Positions 5,129 through 11,498 of a stretch of 11,498 nt of DNA are shown one piece after another; position 1 is the first letter of the stretch, and the number at the start of each line of letters is the position of its first letter. Under the pieces are notes generated by a model that was not told the origin of the DNA, searched no databases, and was given only the letters and a program-made list of their open reading frames with translations. Location: NCBI GenBank assembly GCA_910584665.1, contig CAJUBL010000076.1, forward strand, positions 1 through 11,498. Direction: 5' to 3'. The stretch comes from an uncultured Muribaculaceae bacterium. GTDB taxonomy: Bacteria; Bacteroidota; Bacteroidia; Bacteroidales; Muribaculaceae. A program made the translations under genes and the position numbers.

Positions 5129-7135
5129 ATGAGTACCCACGAAAGTTACAGGCAGCTTACTCCAGCCGAAATCGATAAACTGACTCATTCCGGATGTACG
5201 GCAACAGACTGGTCGAAAGTAATGGTTAAAGACGGATTTGACCCTTCACGCTGCCGCCGGGTGGCATTTAGCGGTGAGGTAAGACTTGGTATCCTTGAAC
5301 ATATGTTCGAATGTACCGGAGGCATACATCTGCCGGCCTCTATCTCACGTGTCAAACTACACAACTGCACGGTCGGCGATAATGTCTATATTGACAATGT
5401 CGCCAACTACATAGCCAATTATGATATCCGTTCAATGGCATTCATTGAGAACGTAAACCGGATAGTCTCTACTCTTGACAAGACATACGGTGTAGGAACA
5501 AATGTATCGGTTCTTAACGAGACCGGTGGCCGCGAGGTGCCTATATATGAACAGCTGTCGGCTCAGCTTGCCTATCTTATAGCAATGTTCAGGCATGATC
5601 CACGTCTTGTATCTGCCTTGAGTGACATGATCAGAGAGCGGGCCGCATTACAGCTCGGCAAGCGTGGTGTGATAGGCTGTGGCGCCCGCATTACCAATAC
5701 CGGAGAGATACTGAATGTTATGGTTGGAGACTATTCCCGTATTGACGGCGCATCACGGCTCTCTGACGGAACCGTCGCATCCTCCGAGTCGGATCCTGTT
5801 TATGTCGGCACAAATGTTATGGCCAGTAATTTTATATTGTCATCAGGCGCCCGTGTGGAAGACGGAGTAGTCCTGCTTAACAGTTTCGTAGGCCAGGCAT
5901 GTCATCTGTCACATCTGTTCTCGGCTCATGATTCGCTGTTCTTTGCCAACTGTACATGTGAGAACGGTGAGGCTGCGGCTATTTTCGCCGGACCATATAC
6001 CGTTACGATGCATAAATCAAGCCTGCTTATAGCCGGAATGTTTTCATTCCTGAATGCCGGGTCGGGATCGAATCAGAGTAACCACATGTATAAACTCGGG
6101 CCGATTCATCAGGGTGTAGTCGAGCGAGGTTCGAAGACCACCAGTGACAGTTATATATTGTGGCCGGCCCGCATCGGTGCGTTCTCGCTCGTTATGGGAC
6201 GGCATGTAAACCATCCCGATACGAGCCTGCTCCCGTTTTCATACCTCATTGAGAATTACGGACGGAGTTATCTTGTCCCGGGTGTCAATATAAAGAGTGT
6301 CGGTACGATACGTGATGCCCGTAAATGGCCATTACGGGACAAACGTCGCGACGATGTGCTTCTTGATCATATCAATTTCAATCTGCTCAGTCCGTACACT
6401 GCATCCAGAATGTTCCATGCGCTTGATCTCCTTGACAGCATAGAGCAGACAGGCGGATTGACGGCCGACCGTTACTCCTACCGGTCTATGACTATCGAAG
6501 CCAAGGCATTGAGGCAGGGACGTATATACTATAACATGGCTCTTGACAAGTTTATGGGTAACTCGGTGATTCACCGGCTTGAGGGCATAGATTTCAGATC
6601 GGCCGGATGTATTAATGAGGCTCTTAAGCCTACTGCCGTCTATGGAACAGGGAACTGGATTGATATAGCTGGTATGATTGCGCCGGCCAGTGAGATCAAC
6701 CGGCTGTGTGACGATGTCGTGAACCGTCGCGTCACAGATCTTGAGGAGATAAATGCCCGGATTGCCAGGCTCGCCTCCGAGTACTATGACATGGAATGGA
6801 CATGGGTTGCCGGAATGATGAAAAAATGGTATGGCAAGACTTGTGATGAGCTGACACCTGAAGATATAGCCGCCATAACGCACCGATGGCAGAACAGTGT
6901 TGTCAGACTTGACAACATGCTGTATGAAGATGCCCGCAAGGAATTCTCCCTTGTATCACGGATAGGTTTCGGAGCGGACGGAAGCGACGAGATGGCTACT
7001 GCTGACTTCGAGCAGGTGAGAGGAGACTTCGAGAGCGATTCTTTTGTCCGGATGGTCAAGGAACACATTGAGGCAAAAAGTGCGCTTGCCCGAGATCTGC
7101 TCGAACGGCTTTCTCCGGTCATGACACACTCGTGA
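5129..7135 (+). CDS. DUF4954 family protein (left-handed beta-helix, function unknown)
   Basis: 668 residues, no signal peptide or membrane segment, so probably cytoplasmic. From memory it matches the DUF4954 family of Bacteroidetes; the C-terminal part (about 500 on) would be the associated DUF6819-type helical region. Residues 70-95 (SRVKLHNCTVGDNVYIDNV) and 180-300 have the spaced Val/Ile/Gly pattern of hexapeptide beta-helices, the fold of sugar-nucleotide acyl- and nucleotidyltransferases: ARITNTGEILNVMVGDYSRI, then VYVGTNVMASNFILSSGARV. A conserved-looking centre follows with HLFSAHDSLFFANC, GEAAAIFAGPY, MHKSSLLIAGMFSFLNAGSGSNQSNHMYKLGP and GRHVNHPD, rich in His, Asn and Ser and possibly an active site. 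No nucleotidyltransferase domain is visible. It has its own promoter, and lepA follows after 67 bp with another. A role in carbohydrate or nucleotide-sugar metabolism is only a guess from the fold. Confidence 0.85.
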   Translation: MSTHESYRQLTPAEIDKLTHSGCTATDWSKVMVKDGFDPSRCRRVAFSGEVRLGILEHMFECTGGIHLPASISRVKLHNCTVGDNVYIDNVANYIANYDIRSMAFIENVNRIVSTLDKTYGVGTNVSVLNETGGREVPIYEQLSAQLAYLIAMFRHDPRLVSALSDMIRERAALQLGKRGVIGCGARITNTGEILNVMVGDYSRIDGASRLSDGTVASSESDPVYVGTNVMASNFILSSGARVEDGVVLLNSFVGQACHLSHLFSAHDSLFFANCTCENGEAAAIFAGPYTVTMHKSSLLIAGMFSFLNAGSGSNQSNHMYKLGPIHQGVVERGSKTTSDSYILWPARIGAFSLVMGRHVNHPDTSLLPFSYLIENYGRSYLVPGVNIKSVGTIRDARKWPLRDKRRDDVLLDHINFNLLSPYTASRMFHALDLLDSIEQTGGLTADRYSYRSMTIEAKALRQGRIYYNMALDKFMGNSVIHRLEGIDFRSAGCINEALKPTAVYGTGNWIDIAGMIAPASEINRLCDDVVNRRVTDLEEINARIARLASEYYDMEWTWVAGMMKKWYGKTCDELTPEDIAAITHRWQNSVVRLDNMLYEDARKEFSLVSRIGFGADGSDEMATADFEQVRGDFESDSFVRMVKEHIEAKSALARDLLERLSPVMTHS

Positions 7136-7147
7136 GAGTCTGGCCTT

Positions 7148-7179
7148 TTTGCAGATTAGACGGAAAAGTCTTAACTTTG
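7148..7179 (+). promoter_or_regulatory. Bacteroidetes-type promoter of lepA
   Basis: TTTG at 7148-7151, a 20-nt spacer and TAACTTTG at 7172-7179 match the consensus exactly. Transcription would start near 7186, only ~17 nt before ATG 7203. Because the promoter overlaps codons 1-11 of the frame opened by TTG 7149, it decides that lepA starts at 7203. Confidence 0.8.
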
Positions 7180-7202
7180 CGGTATTGAAATCAACAGAAG
7201 AA

Positions 7203-8990
7203 ATGAGGAATATTCGCAATTTTTGTATCATAGCGCATATAGATCACGGAAAGTCGACGCTTGCCGACCGACTGCTTGAATATACCGATACTGTCGACGC
7301 CAAGGACCTGCAGGCACAGGTGCTTGACGACATGGACCTCGAGCGGGAAAGGGGTATAACAATCAAGAGTCACGCCATACAGATGAACTATACTCTTGAC
7401 GGTCAGGCGTATGTGCTTAACCTTATTGATACTCCCGGACACGTGGACTTTTCCTATGAGGTGTCACGTTCGATAGCGGCCTGCGAAGGCGCACTGCTTA
7501 TTGTTGACGCGTCACAGGGTATACAGGCACAGACAATATCCAACCTGTATATGGCTATAGATAATGATCTGGAAATTATTCCTGTGATCAACAAGATAGA
7601 TCTTGACAGCGCCAAACCGGATGAAGTCGAGGATCAGATCGTCGAGCTGTTGGGATGCCGCCGTGATGAGATCATACGTGCCAGCGGTAAGACCGGAGCC
7701 GGTGTTACTGAAATTCTTCAGGCTATTGTCGGTAGAATACCGGCACCTGCCGGTGATCCTGACGCGCCATTGCAGGCCCTTATATTTGACTCGGTATTCA
7801 ACCCGTTCCGTGGTATTATAGCATATTTCAAGATTCAGAACGGAACGATACATAAAGGTGATTTTGTAAAGTTTGTTGCTACCGGTAAAGAATATGACGC
7901 TGACGAGATCGGTGTGCTTAAACTTGATCTGTCGCCACGACAGCAACTGTCGGCCGGTAATGTCGGATACATAATTTCCGGTATCAAGACATCCAGAGAA
8001 GTAAAAGTCGGCGATACAATCACCCATGTGAACTCACCGTGTCAGAAAGCCATCGAGGGTTTTGAGGAAGTCAAGCCGATGGTGTTTGCCGGAGTGTATC
8101 CAATTGAGACCGAGGACTTCGAGAATCTGCGTTCGTCGCTGGAAAAGCTGCAGCTCAATGATGCGTCGCTCACATTCCAGCCCGAGTCATCGGCTGCTTT
8201 AGGGTTCGGATTCAGATGCGGATTTCTCGGACTGCTGCATATGGAGATAATCCAGGAACGACTGGGGCGGGAGTTTGATATGGATGTCATTACTACAGTA
8301 CCCAACGTGTCATATCGTGTATATGACAAGAAAGGCAATATGACCGAGGTTCATAATCCTTCGGGATTACCGGAGACTACTTTGATAGACCATATCGAGG
8401 AACCGTATATCAGGGCATCTGTGATTACAGCTGCAGAATATATCGGACCGATAATGACTCTGTGTCTCGGCAAGCGCGGTGAACTCGTCAGGCAGGAATA
8501 TATATCCGGAAACAGGATCGAACTGATTTTCGATATGCCTCTCGGTGAAATTGTAATTGATTTCTATGACAGGCTGAAGTCTATTTCCAAAGGTTATGCC
8601 TCATTTGACTATCATTTGCATGACTTCAGAGAATCTCGTCTTGTCAGACTCGATATTCTGCTTAATGGCGAGAGTGTCGATGCGTTGTCCACATTGACAC
8701 ATGCGGATAATGCGGTCACATTCGGACGTAAAATGTGTGAGAAGTTGAAGGAACTCATCCCTCGCCAGCAGTTTGATATTGCCATACAGGCTGCTATCGG
8801 CGCGAAAATAATTGCACGCGAAACCATCAAGGCCGTTCGTAAGGATGTCACAGCTAAGTGTTATGGAGGTGATATTTCACGTAAACGTAAGCTTCTTGAA
8901 AAGCAGAAGAAAGGCAAGAAGAGAATGAAACAGATAGGATCCGTAGAAGTCCCGCAGAAAGCTTTTCTTGCAGTTCTTAAACTCGACTGA
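7203..8990 (+). CDS. lepA: Elongation factor 4 (LepA), ribosomal back-translocating GTPase
   Basis: 595 residues, close to E. coli LepA (599). LepA binds the ribosome with GTP and affects translocation and 30S assembly; it is cytoplasmic or membrane-associated. The GTPase domain shows the P-loop AHIDHGKST (11-19), switch I RGITI with Thr53, DTPGH (76-80) and NKID (130-133). Domain II (about 190-280) and the EF-G-like domains III and V follow, including GFRCGFLGLLHMEI. The LepA-specific C-terminus ends in CYGGDISRKRKLLEKQKKGKKRMKQIG and a basic tail. EF-G domain IV is absent, as expected. ATG 7203 gives MRNIRNFCIIAHIDHGKST, the normal LepA start; the longer frame from TTG 7149 overlaps the promoter. 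A hairpin terminator follows, so the gene is probably monocistronic. Confidence 0.97.
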   Translation: MRNIRNFCIIAHIDHGKSTLADRLLEYTDTVDAKDLQAQVLDDMDLERERGITIKSHAIQMNYTLDGQAYVLNLIDTPGHVDFSYEVSRSIAACEGALLIVDASQGIQAQTISNLYMAIDNDLEIIPVINKIDLDSAKPDEVEDQIVELLGCRRDEIIRASGKTGAGVTEILQAIVGRIPAPAGDPDAPLQALIFDSVFNPFRGIIAYFKIQNGTIHKGDFVKFVATGKEYDADEIGVLKLDLSPRQQLSAGNVGYIISGIKTSREVKVGDTITHVNSPCQKAIEGFEEVKPMVFAGVYPIETEDFENLRSSLEKLQLNDASLTFQPESSAALGFGFRCGFLGLLHMEIIQERLGREFDMDVITTVPNVSYRVYDKKGNMTEVHNPSGLPETTLIDHIEEPYIRASVITAAEYIGPIMTLCLGKRGELVRQEYISGNRIELIFDMPLGEIVIDFYDRLKSISKGYASFDYHLHDFRESRLVRLDILLNGESVDALSTLTHADNAVTFGRKMCEKLKELIPRQQFDIAIQAAIGAKIIARETIKAVRKDVTAKCYGGDISRKRKLLEKQKKGKKRMKQIGSVEVPQKAFLAVLKLD

Positions 8991-9009
8991 TTGCATATGG
9001 TATTATACA

Positions 9010-9050
9010 TGGAATGTGACATGCCCGGAGTCGCATTCCATTATTTTTAT
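9010..9050 (+). terminator. Intrinsic terminator after lepA
   Basis: TGGAATGTGAC (9010-9020) pairs with GTCGCATTCCA (9030-9040), 11 positions with one G-U pair and a 9-nt loop. TTATTTTTAT follows at once. It starts 19 bp after the lepA stop. Confidence 0.85.
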
Positions 9051-9115
9051 ATGCCCGTCGTTTTTTACAACAATATTCAGTTCACATTTGTTAGTATTCC
9101 AAAACAGGTATAGAT

Positions 9116-10510
9116 ATGACAAACACTCAGAATCCGGCAGATCAGGCAGGGCATAATGTGTTTTATGCCGCCCGGCAGGCTCTCCGCCGTCATGCGTCGG
9201 GTGGTAACGTGCTGATCGCGGCTACAGTACTTGCCCTTGCGGTAGCCAATATTCCGGTTGTCAACGGTTATTATTTCGATTTCTGGAACCAGGAGGTAAG
9301 ACTTCAGATAGGTACATTCAATTTATTCAGTCATAGCGGTCATGCCATGACGATGCTTCAGTTCATCAACGATGCTCTGATGGCGATTTTTTTCTTCAGT
9401 ATTGGCCTTGAAATAAAGCGGGAAGTGCTGGTAGGTGAACTCTCATCGTTTAAACAGGCGCTGTTGCCTATTGTTGCGGCTATAGGCGGTATGATTATTC
9501 CTGTTGTGATATTCTTCATGCTTAGTGCCGGAACAGATTATACAAACGGAGCCGCTATACCTATGGCTACCGACATTGCATTCTCACTCGGTGTGCTTGC
9601 AATGCTCGGATCGAGAGTCCCGATATCATTGAAAATATTTCTGACAACGCTCGCCGTAGTTGACGATATCGGTGGTATAATTGTGATTGCCGTCTTTTAT
9701 TCCACTCATATTGAGGCTATGTTGCTGGTATATGCCGCCTGTCTTCTCGGAGTATTGCTGCTTGGATCGCTGATGAGAATCCAAAGCAAGATATTCTATC
9801 TTACCATAGGTACTGCAGTATGGTTTCTGTTCCTTAACAGCGGCATACATCCTACGATTGCCGGTGTTCTTGTGGCATTCTGTATTCCGGCTACTCCGGT
9901 ATTCGCTCCCAAGAAATACATACAGAAAATACGTTCGTCGATATCTAAATTCAGAGCCGAGGATGATGAACTGCTTAACCGCAGATCGATTCTCTCGAAA
10001 GAACAGATGAACTATCTGAAGGAGGTAGAGTCCGCCTCCGATAAAGTAATATCGCCTTTACAGGAACTTGAGGACTCGCTTCATCCCATAGTGAACTTCT
10101 TTATTGTACCGCTTTTTGCATTTGCCAATGCCGGAATATTTCTTATGGATATGGACTTGTCCACTGTCATTGAGGGGATATCTCTTGCTGTGATAGCCGG
10201 ACTGGTTGTCGGCAAGTTTGTCGGTATATTTGTTTTCTCCTGGCTTGCGATCAAGTTAAAACTGGCCCCAATGCCGGTGAGAAGCAACTGGAAGATGCTT
10301 GGTGCCGTTTCAATGCTTGGCGGCATCGGATTCACCGTATCGCTGTTTATCGCCAACCTGTCGTTCGGAGCAATGGGAGAGCATGGCGCGTATCTCCTTG
10401 ATCATGCCAAACTTGGAATTGTCGTTGGTTCGGTTATGGCCGGAGTACTCGGATTTATAGCTCTTCGTCATACATTGCCAAGAGGTGCGGCCGATCCTAT
10501 TGAAGAATAA
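9116..10510 (+). CDS. nhaA: NhaA-type Na+/H+ antiporter
   Basis: 464 residues, an inner-membrane protein with about 12 helices. It exports Na+ (or Li+) in exchange for protons, for pH and salt homeostasis. Key residues of E. coli NhaA are all present: Asp153 in PMATDIAF (Asp133), Asp183-Asp184 in VVDDIGGI (Asp163-164), His245 in SGIHPTIAG (His225) and Lys367 in VVGKFVGI (Lys300). LKLAPMP and LGGIGFTVSLFIANL near the end are further family motifs. It is longer than the 388-residue E. coli protein, mainly through a charged cytoplasmic-looking insert at about 264-322 (KIRSSISKFRAEDDELLNRR onward), a feature I associate with Bacteroidetes homologues. ATG 9116 lies 125 bp past the lepA stop and beyond its terminator. 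CACATTTG at 9083-9090 is a poor -7 candidate, so the promoter is not certain. A long hairpin follows the stop. Confidence 0.95.
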   Translation: MTNTQNPADQAGHNVFYAARQALRRHASGGNVLIAATVLALAVANIPVVNGYYFDFWNQEVRLQIGTFNLFSHSGHAMTMLQFINDALMAIFFFSIGLEIKREVLVGELSSFKQALLPIVAAIGGMIIPVVIFFMLSAGTDYTNGAAIPMATDIAFSLGVLAMLGSRVPISLKIFLTTLAVVDDIGGIIVIAVFYSTHIEAMLLVYAACLLGVLLLGSLMRIQSKIFYLTIGTAVWFLFLNSGIHPTIAGVLVAFCIPATPVFAPKKYIQKIRSSISKFRAEDDELLNRRSILSKEQMNYLKEVESASDKVISPLQELEDSLHPIVNFFIVPLFAFANAGIFLMDMDLSTVIEGISLAVIAGLVVGKFVGIFVFSWLAIKLKLAPMPVRSNWKMLGAVSMLGGIGFTVSLFIANLSFGAMGEHGAYLLDHAKLGIVVGSVMAGVLGFIALRHTLPRGAADPIEE

Positions 10511-10532
10511 TAAGTAAGTCATAGAACCGATA

Positions 10533-10575
10533 CAAAGCAAGGACAACCGTTGCCAGAGAGGGTGTCCTTGCTTTG
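10533..10575 (+). terminator. Long hairpin after nhaA
   Basis: CAAAGCAAGGACA (10533-10545) and TGTCCTTGCTTTG (10563-10575) form a perfect 13-bp stem with a 17-nt loop, 22 bp after the nhaA stop. There is no real T run (CTTATG follows). Position and stem strength make a terminator or 3'-end stabilising structure likely. Confidence 0.65.
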
Positions 10576-10641
10576 CTTATGTCGGAATTGTTGGAACAGC
10601 AGGTTAAAAATACGTTAAATCAATTAAAAATTCCATTAACT

Positions 10642-10673
10642 CTTGGTCTGTTCAAAATAAAGTGTTAATTTTG
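10642..10673 (+). promoter_or_regulatory. Candidate promoter upstream of the kinase gene
   Basis: CTTG (10642-10645), a 20-nt spacer and TAATTTTG (10666-10673) fit the Bacteroidetes consensus with one mismatch in the -33 element. A second exact -7 match, TATTTTTG, is at 10716-10723 but lacks a -33 TTTG; a 14-bp palindrome sits just before it. Either would give a leader of over 200 nt that includes the MITE. Confidence 0.5.
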
Positions 10674-10681
10674 AAGCGCAA

Positions 10682-10714
10682 TGCTAATTAGCAGTTAAGA
10701 TGTTAAATTTAACA
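10682..10714. promoter_or_regulatory. Two adjacent perfect palindromes
   Basis: TGCTAATTAGCA (10682-10693) and TGTTAAATTTAACA (10701-10714) are perfect palindromes of 12 and 14 bp, with centres 20 bp apart. The second ends one base before TATTTTTG, an exact promoter -7 match. This is good operator geometry for a dimeric regulator, which would occlude or activate that promoter. Confidence 0.5.
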
Positions 10715-10795
10715 GTATTTTTGCACATGAACAGACTATTTGTATCGTTTAATAAAAACTAAATTTAACCTTAATTGTTAATAAAGAAAACCTGA

Positions 10796-10946
10796 GAGCC
10801 TGTTCGGATTTATATGATACAGGTTTTGAGAGAGTTTGTCAGGCAGATTTTTGTTTGTGATGAGAGAATGTGGCCGCAGTTGCAAGATCGGAGAGTAGAC
10901 AAAAAGATGCCGACAGAATACTAAGAAAAGAATTTTAAACAGGCTC
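10796..10946. mobile_element. 151-bp MITE-like element with TGA target duplication
   Basis: GAGCCTGTT (10796-10804) and its exact inverse AACAGGCTC (10938-10946) bound a 151-bp segment, with partial complementarity continuing inward (GGATTTAT against AAATTCTT on the other strand). TGA flanks both sides (10793-10795 and 10947-10949), as a 3-bp target duplication would. From memory, a TNA duplication fits the IS1031 group of the IS5 family. No transposase could fit, so it would be mobilised by a full-length IS elsewhere. It lies in the probable leader of the kinase gene, 23 bp before the start codon. I see no promoter match inside it. Confidence 0.65.
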
Positions 10947-10969
10947 TGAGACCTATTGGGATTAAGTAT

Positions 10970-11498
10970 ATGAAAAAATCGATTATATGGCTTCTGACAA
11001 TTATAATGGCAATAGTTTTTGCCGGACTCCTGTACATGCAGATCATGTATATGGAGAGCATGATAAAGATGCGGGAGGATCAGTTCAGTGAAGGTGTGCA
11101 CCGGGGGTTGCATAGTACTGCGATGAGACTGGAACAGGACGAGATAAAGTATTATCTTGAAGAGGATGTATCGCTTATTGAGACATCATCGGTCTATTCC
11201 CAATATCCGGATGGAACATTACCGCATCTCGGTGGTGTGAAATATAAATTCAGCACCGTCAGCGGTCTTGATGCCGATATTATCATCAAGGCCGATCCAA
11301 AGAAGATATTTCAGCTGCAGAGTGACCAGAGAGACTTTGCCAAGCGCTATCGTACTATGCAGCAGGATGCATATAAGGATCAGGTAAAACATCAGCGGGG
11401 ACTTATCAACGAGGTTATACTGAATATTATGAGCCAGGCCGACAGCCGTCCCATACAGGAACGTGTCGACTCGGTCACTGCAATAGGCTACCTGTCCA
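10970..11498 (+). CDS. Sensor histidine kinase, N-terminal part (runs off the window)
   Basis: 176 complete codons from ATG 10970, open to the window edge. The start is MKKSIIWLLTIIMAIVFAGLLYMQ: two Lys, then a single membrane segment at about 5-23. The following stretch, MIKMREDQFSEGVHRGLHSTAMRLEQDE, is probably helical, then comes an extracytoplasmic or linker region. The tract FAKRYRTMQQDAYKDQVKHQRGLINEVILNIMSQADSRPIQERVDS resembles the region before the second membrane segment in Bacteroidales hybrid-free sensor kinases (RprX-like, from memory). The HisKA and ATPase domains would lie beyond 11498, so kinase identity is inferred from the N-terminus only. A response-regulator gene often follows in this family but cannot be seen here. 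Upstream lie the MITE (ending 23 bp before the ATG), two palindromes and a GTTAA cluster, suggesting a regulated gene with a long leader. Confidence 0.7.
   Translation, partial: MKKSIIWLLTIIMAIVFAGLLYMQIMYMESMIKMREDQFSEGVHRGLHSTAMRLEQDEIKYYLEEDVSLIETSSVYSQYPDGTLPHLGGVKYKFSTVSGLDADIIIKADPKKIFQLQSDQRDFAKRYRTMQQDAYKDQVKHQRGLINEVILNIMSQADSRPIQERVDSVTAIGYLS

Larger units (their letters stand above)
10603..10781. promoter_or_regulatory. Cluster of nine GTTAA/TTAAC pentamers
   Basis: GTTAA begins at 10603, 10614, 10664, 10694, 10702 and 10777. Its complement TTAAC begins at 10636, 10709 and 10765. The first pair is spaced 11 bp, one helical turn, as in sites for OmpR/PhoB-type response regulators. 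Nine copies in about 180 bp is far more than base composition alone would give; I estimate fewer than one. The cluster lies in the region preceding the sensor kinase gene. Which protein binds is unknown. Confidence 0.45.

Noticed and set aside
10787..10827. Inverted repeat AAAACCTG / CAGGTTTT as a terminator
   Set aside because: One arm lies outside and one inside the MITE, so the pairing is best explained as coincidence of the insertion.
10778..11113. Minus-strand 111-codon frame across the MITE and the kinase start
   Set aside because: It covers a mobile element and the signal-anchor region of the real gene; the translation looks random.
1..11498. CRISPR array, tRNA or rRNA genes
   Set aside because: No regularly spaced long direct repeats with unique spacers and no cloverleaf or rRNA-like segments were seen; the only regular array (1432-1511) has 8-10 bp spacers, too short for CRISPR.
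1..11498. DGR reverse transcriptase, accessory protein or template repeat
   Set aside because: Searched all frames for the reverse transcriptase YxDD context and for an adenine-rich near-copy of 1038-1150; none found in the window.

Overview
The window looks like a Bacteroidales chromosome, most likely a gut Bacteroides or Muribaculaceae relative; I cannot fix the genus. Three things point there. Start codons lack Shine-Dalgarno sequences. Several genes have Bacteroidetes-type promoters (TTTG, about 20 nt, TAnnTTTG). The gene set also fits: a 21-residue leucine-rich-repeat secreted protein, a type I pullulanase, a DUF4954 protein, an NhaA with a long acidic loop and a Bacteroidales-style sensor kinase. 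All genes I accept lie on the + strand.

Left part (1-1530), mobile and accessory. The first ~70 bases carry two imperfect 22-23 bp repeats that look like the multiple terminal repeats of an IS21-type element. They abut the 5' end of a gene for a phage-type variable protein (78-1196). The 3' end of that gene has the signature of a diversity-generating retroelement (DGR) variable region: a run of codons ending in C/T interleaved with fixed GCG/TCG codons, then a GSRLAFRG-type end. No reverse transcriptase, template repeat or accessory gene lies in the window. Downstream are three hairpins and an array of four 13-mers spaced 23/21/23 bp. This part is visibly richer in G+C than what follows.

Central part (1575-10510), ordinary chromosome. 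A secreted 13-repeat LRR protein is followed by a strong terminator. Next come an exported pullulanase-type GH13 enzyme (own promoter), a DUF4954 beta-helix protein of unknown function (own promoter), lepA encoding elongation factor 4 (own promoter, which rules out an upstream start), and nhaA encoding a Na+/H+ antiporter. Hairpin terminators follow lepA and nhaA. These look like separately transcribed units rather than one operon.

Right part (10511-11498). A 459-bp AT-rich intergenic region holds a dense cluster of GTTAA/TTAAC pentamers, two perfect palindromes, at least one Bacteroidetes-type promoter and a 151-bp MITE-like element with a TGA target duplication. The MITE lies 23 bp before the start of a sensor histidine kinase gene that runs off the window.

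The most interesting signal is the apparently orphan DGR target with its odd 3' flank. Second is the MITE placed in the probable leader of the kinase gene.
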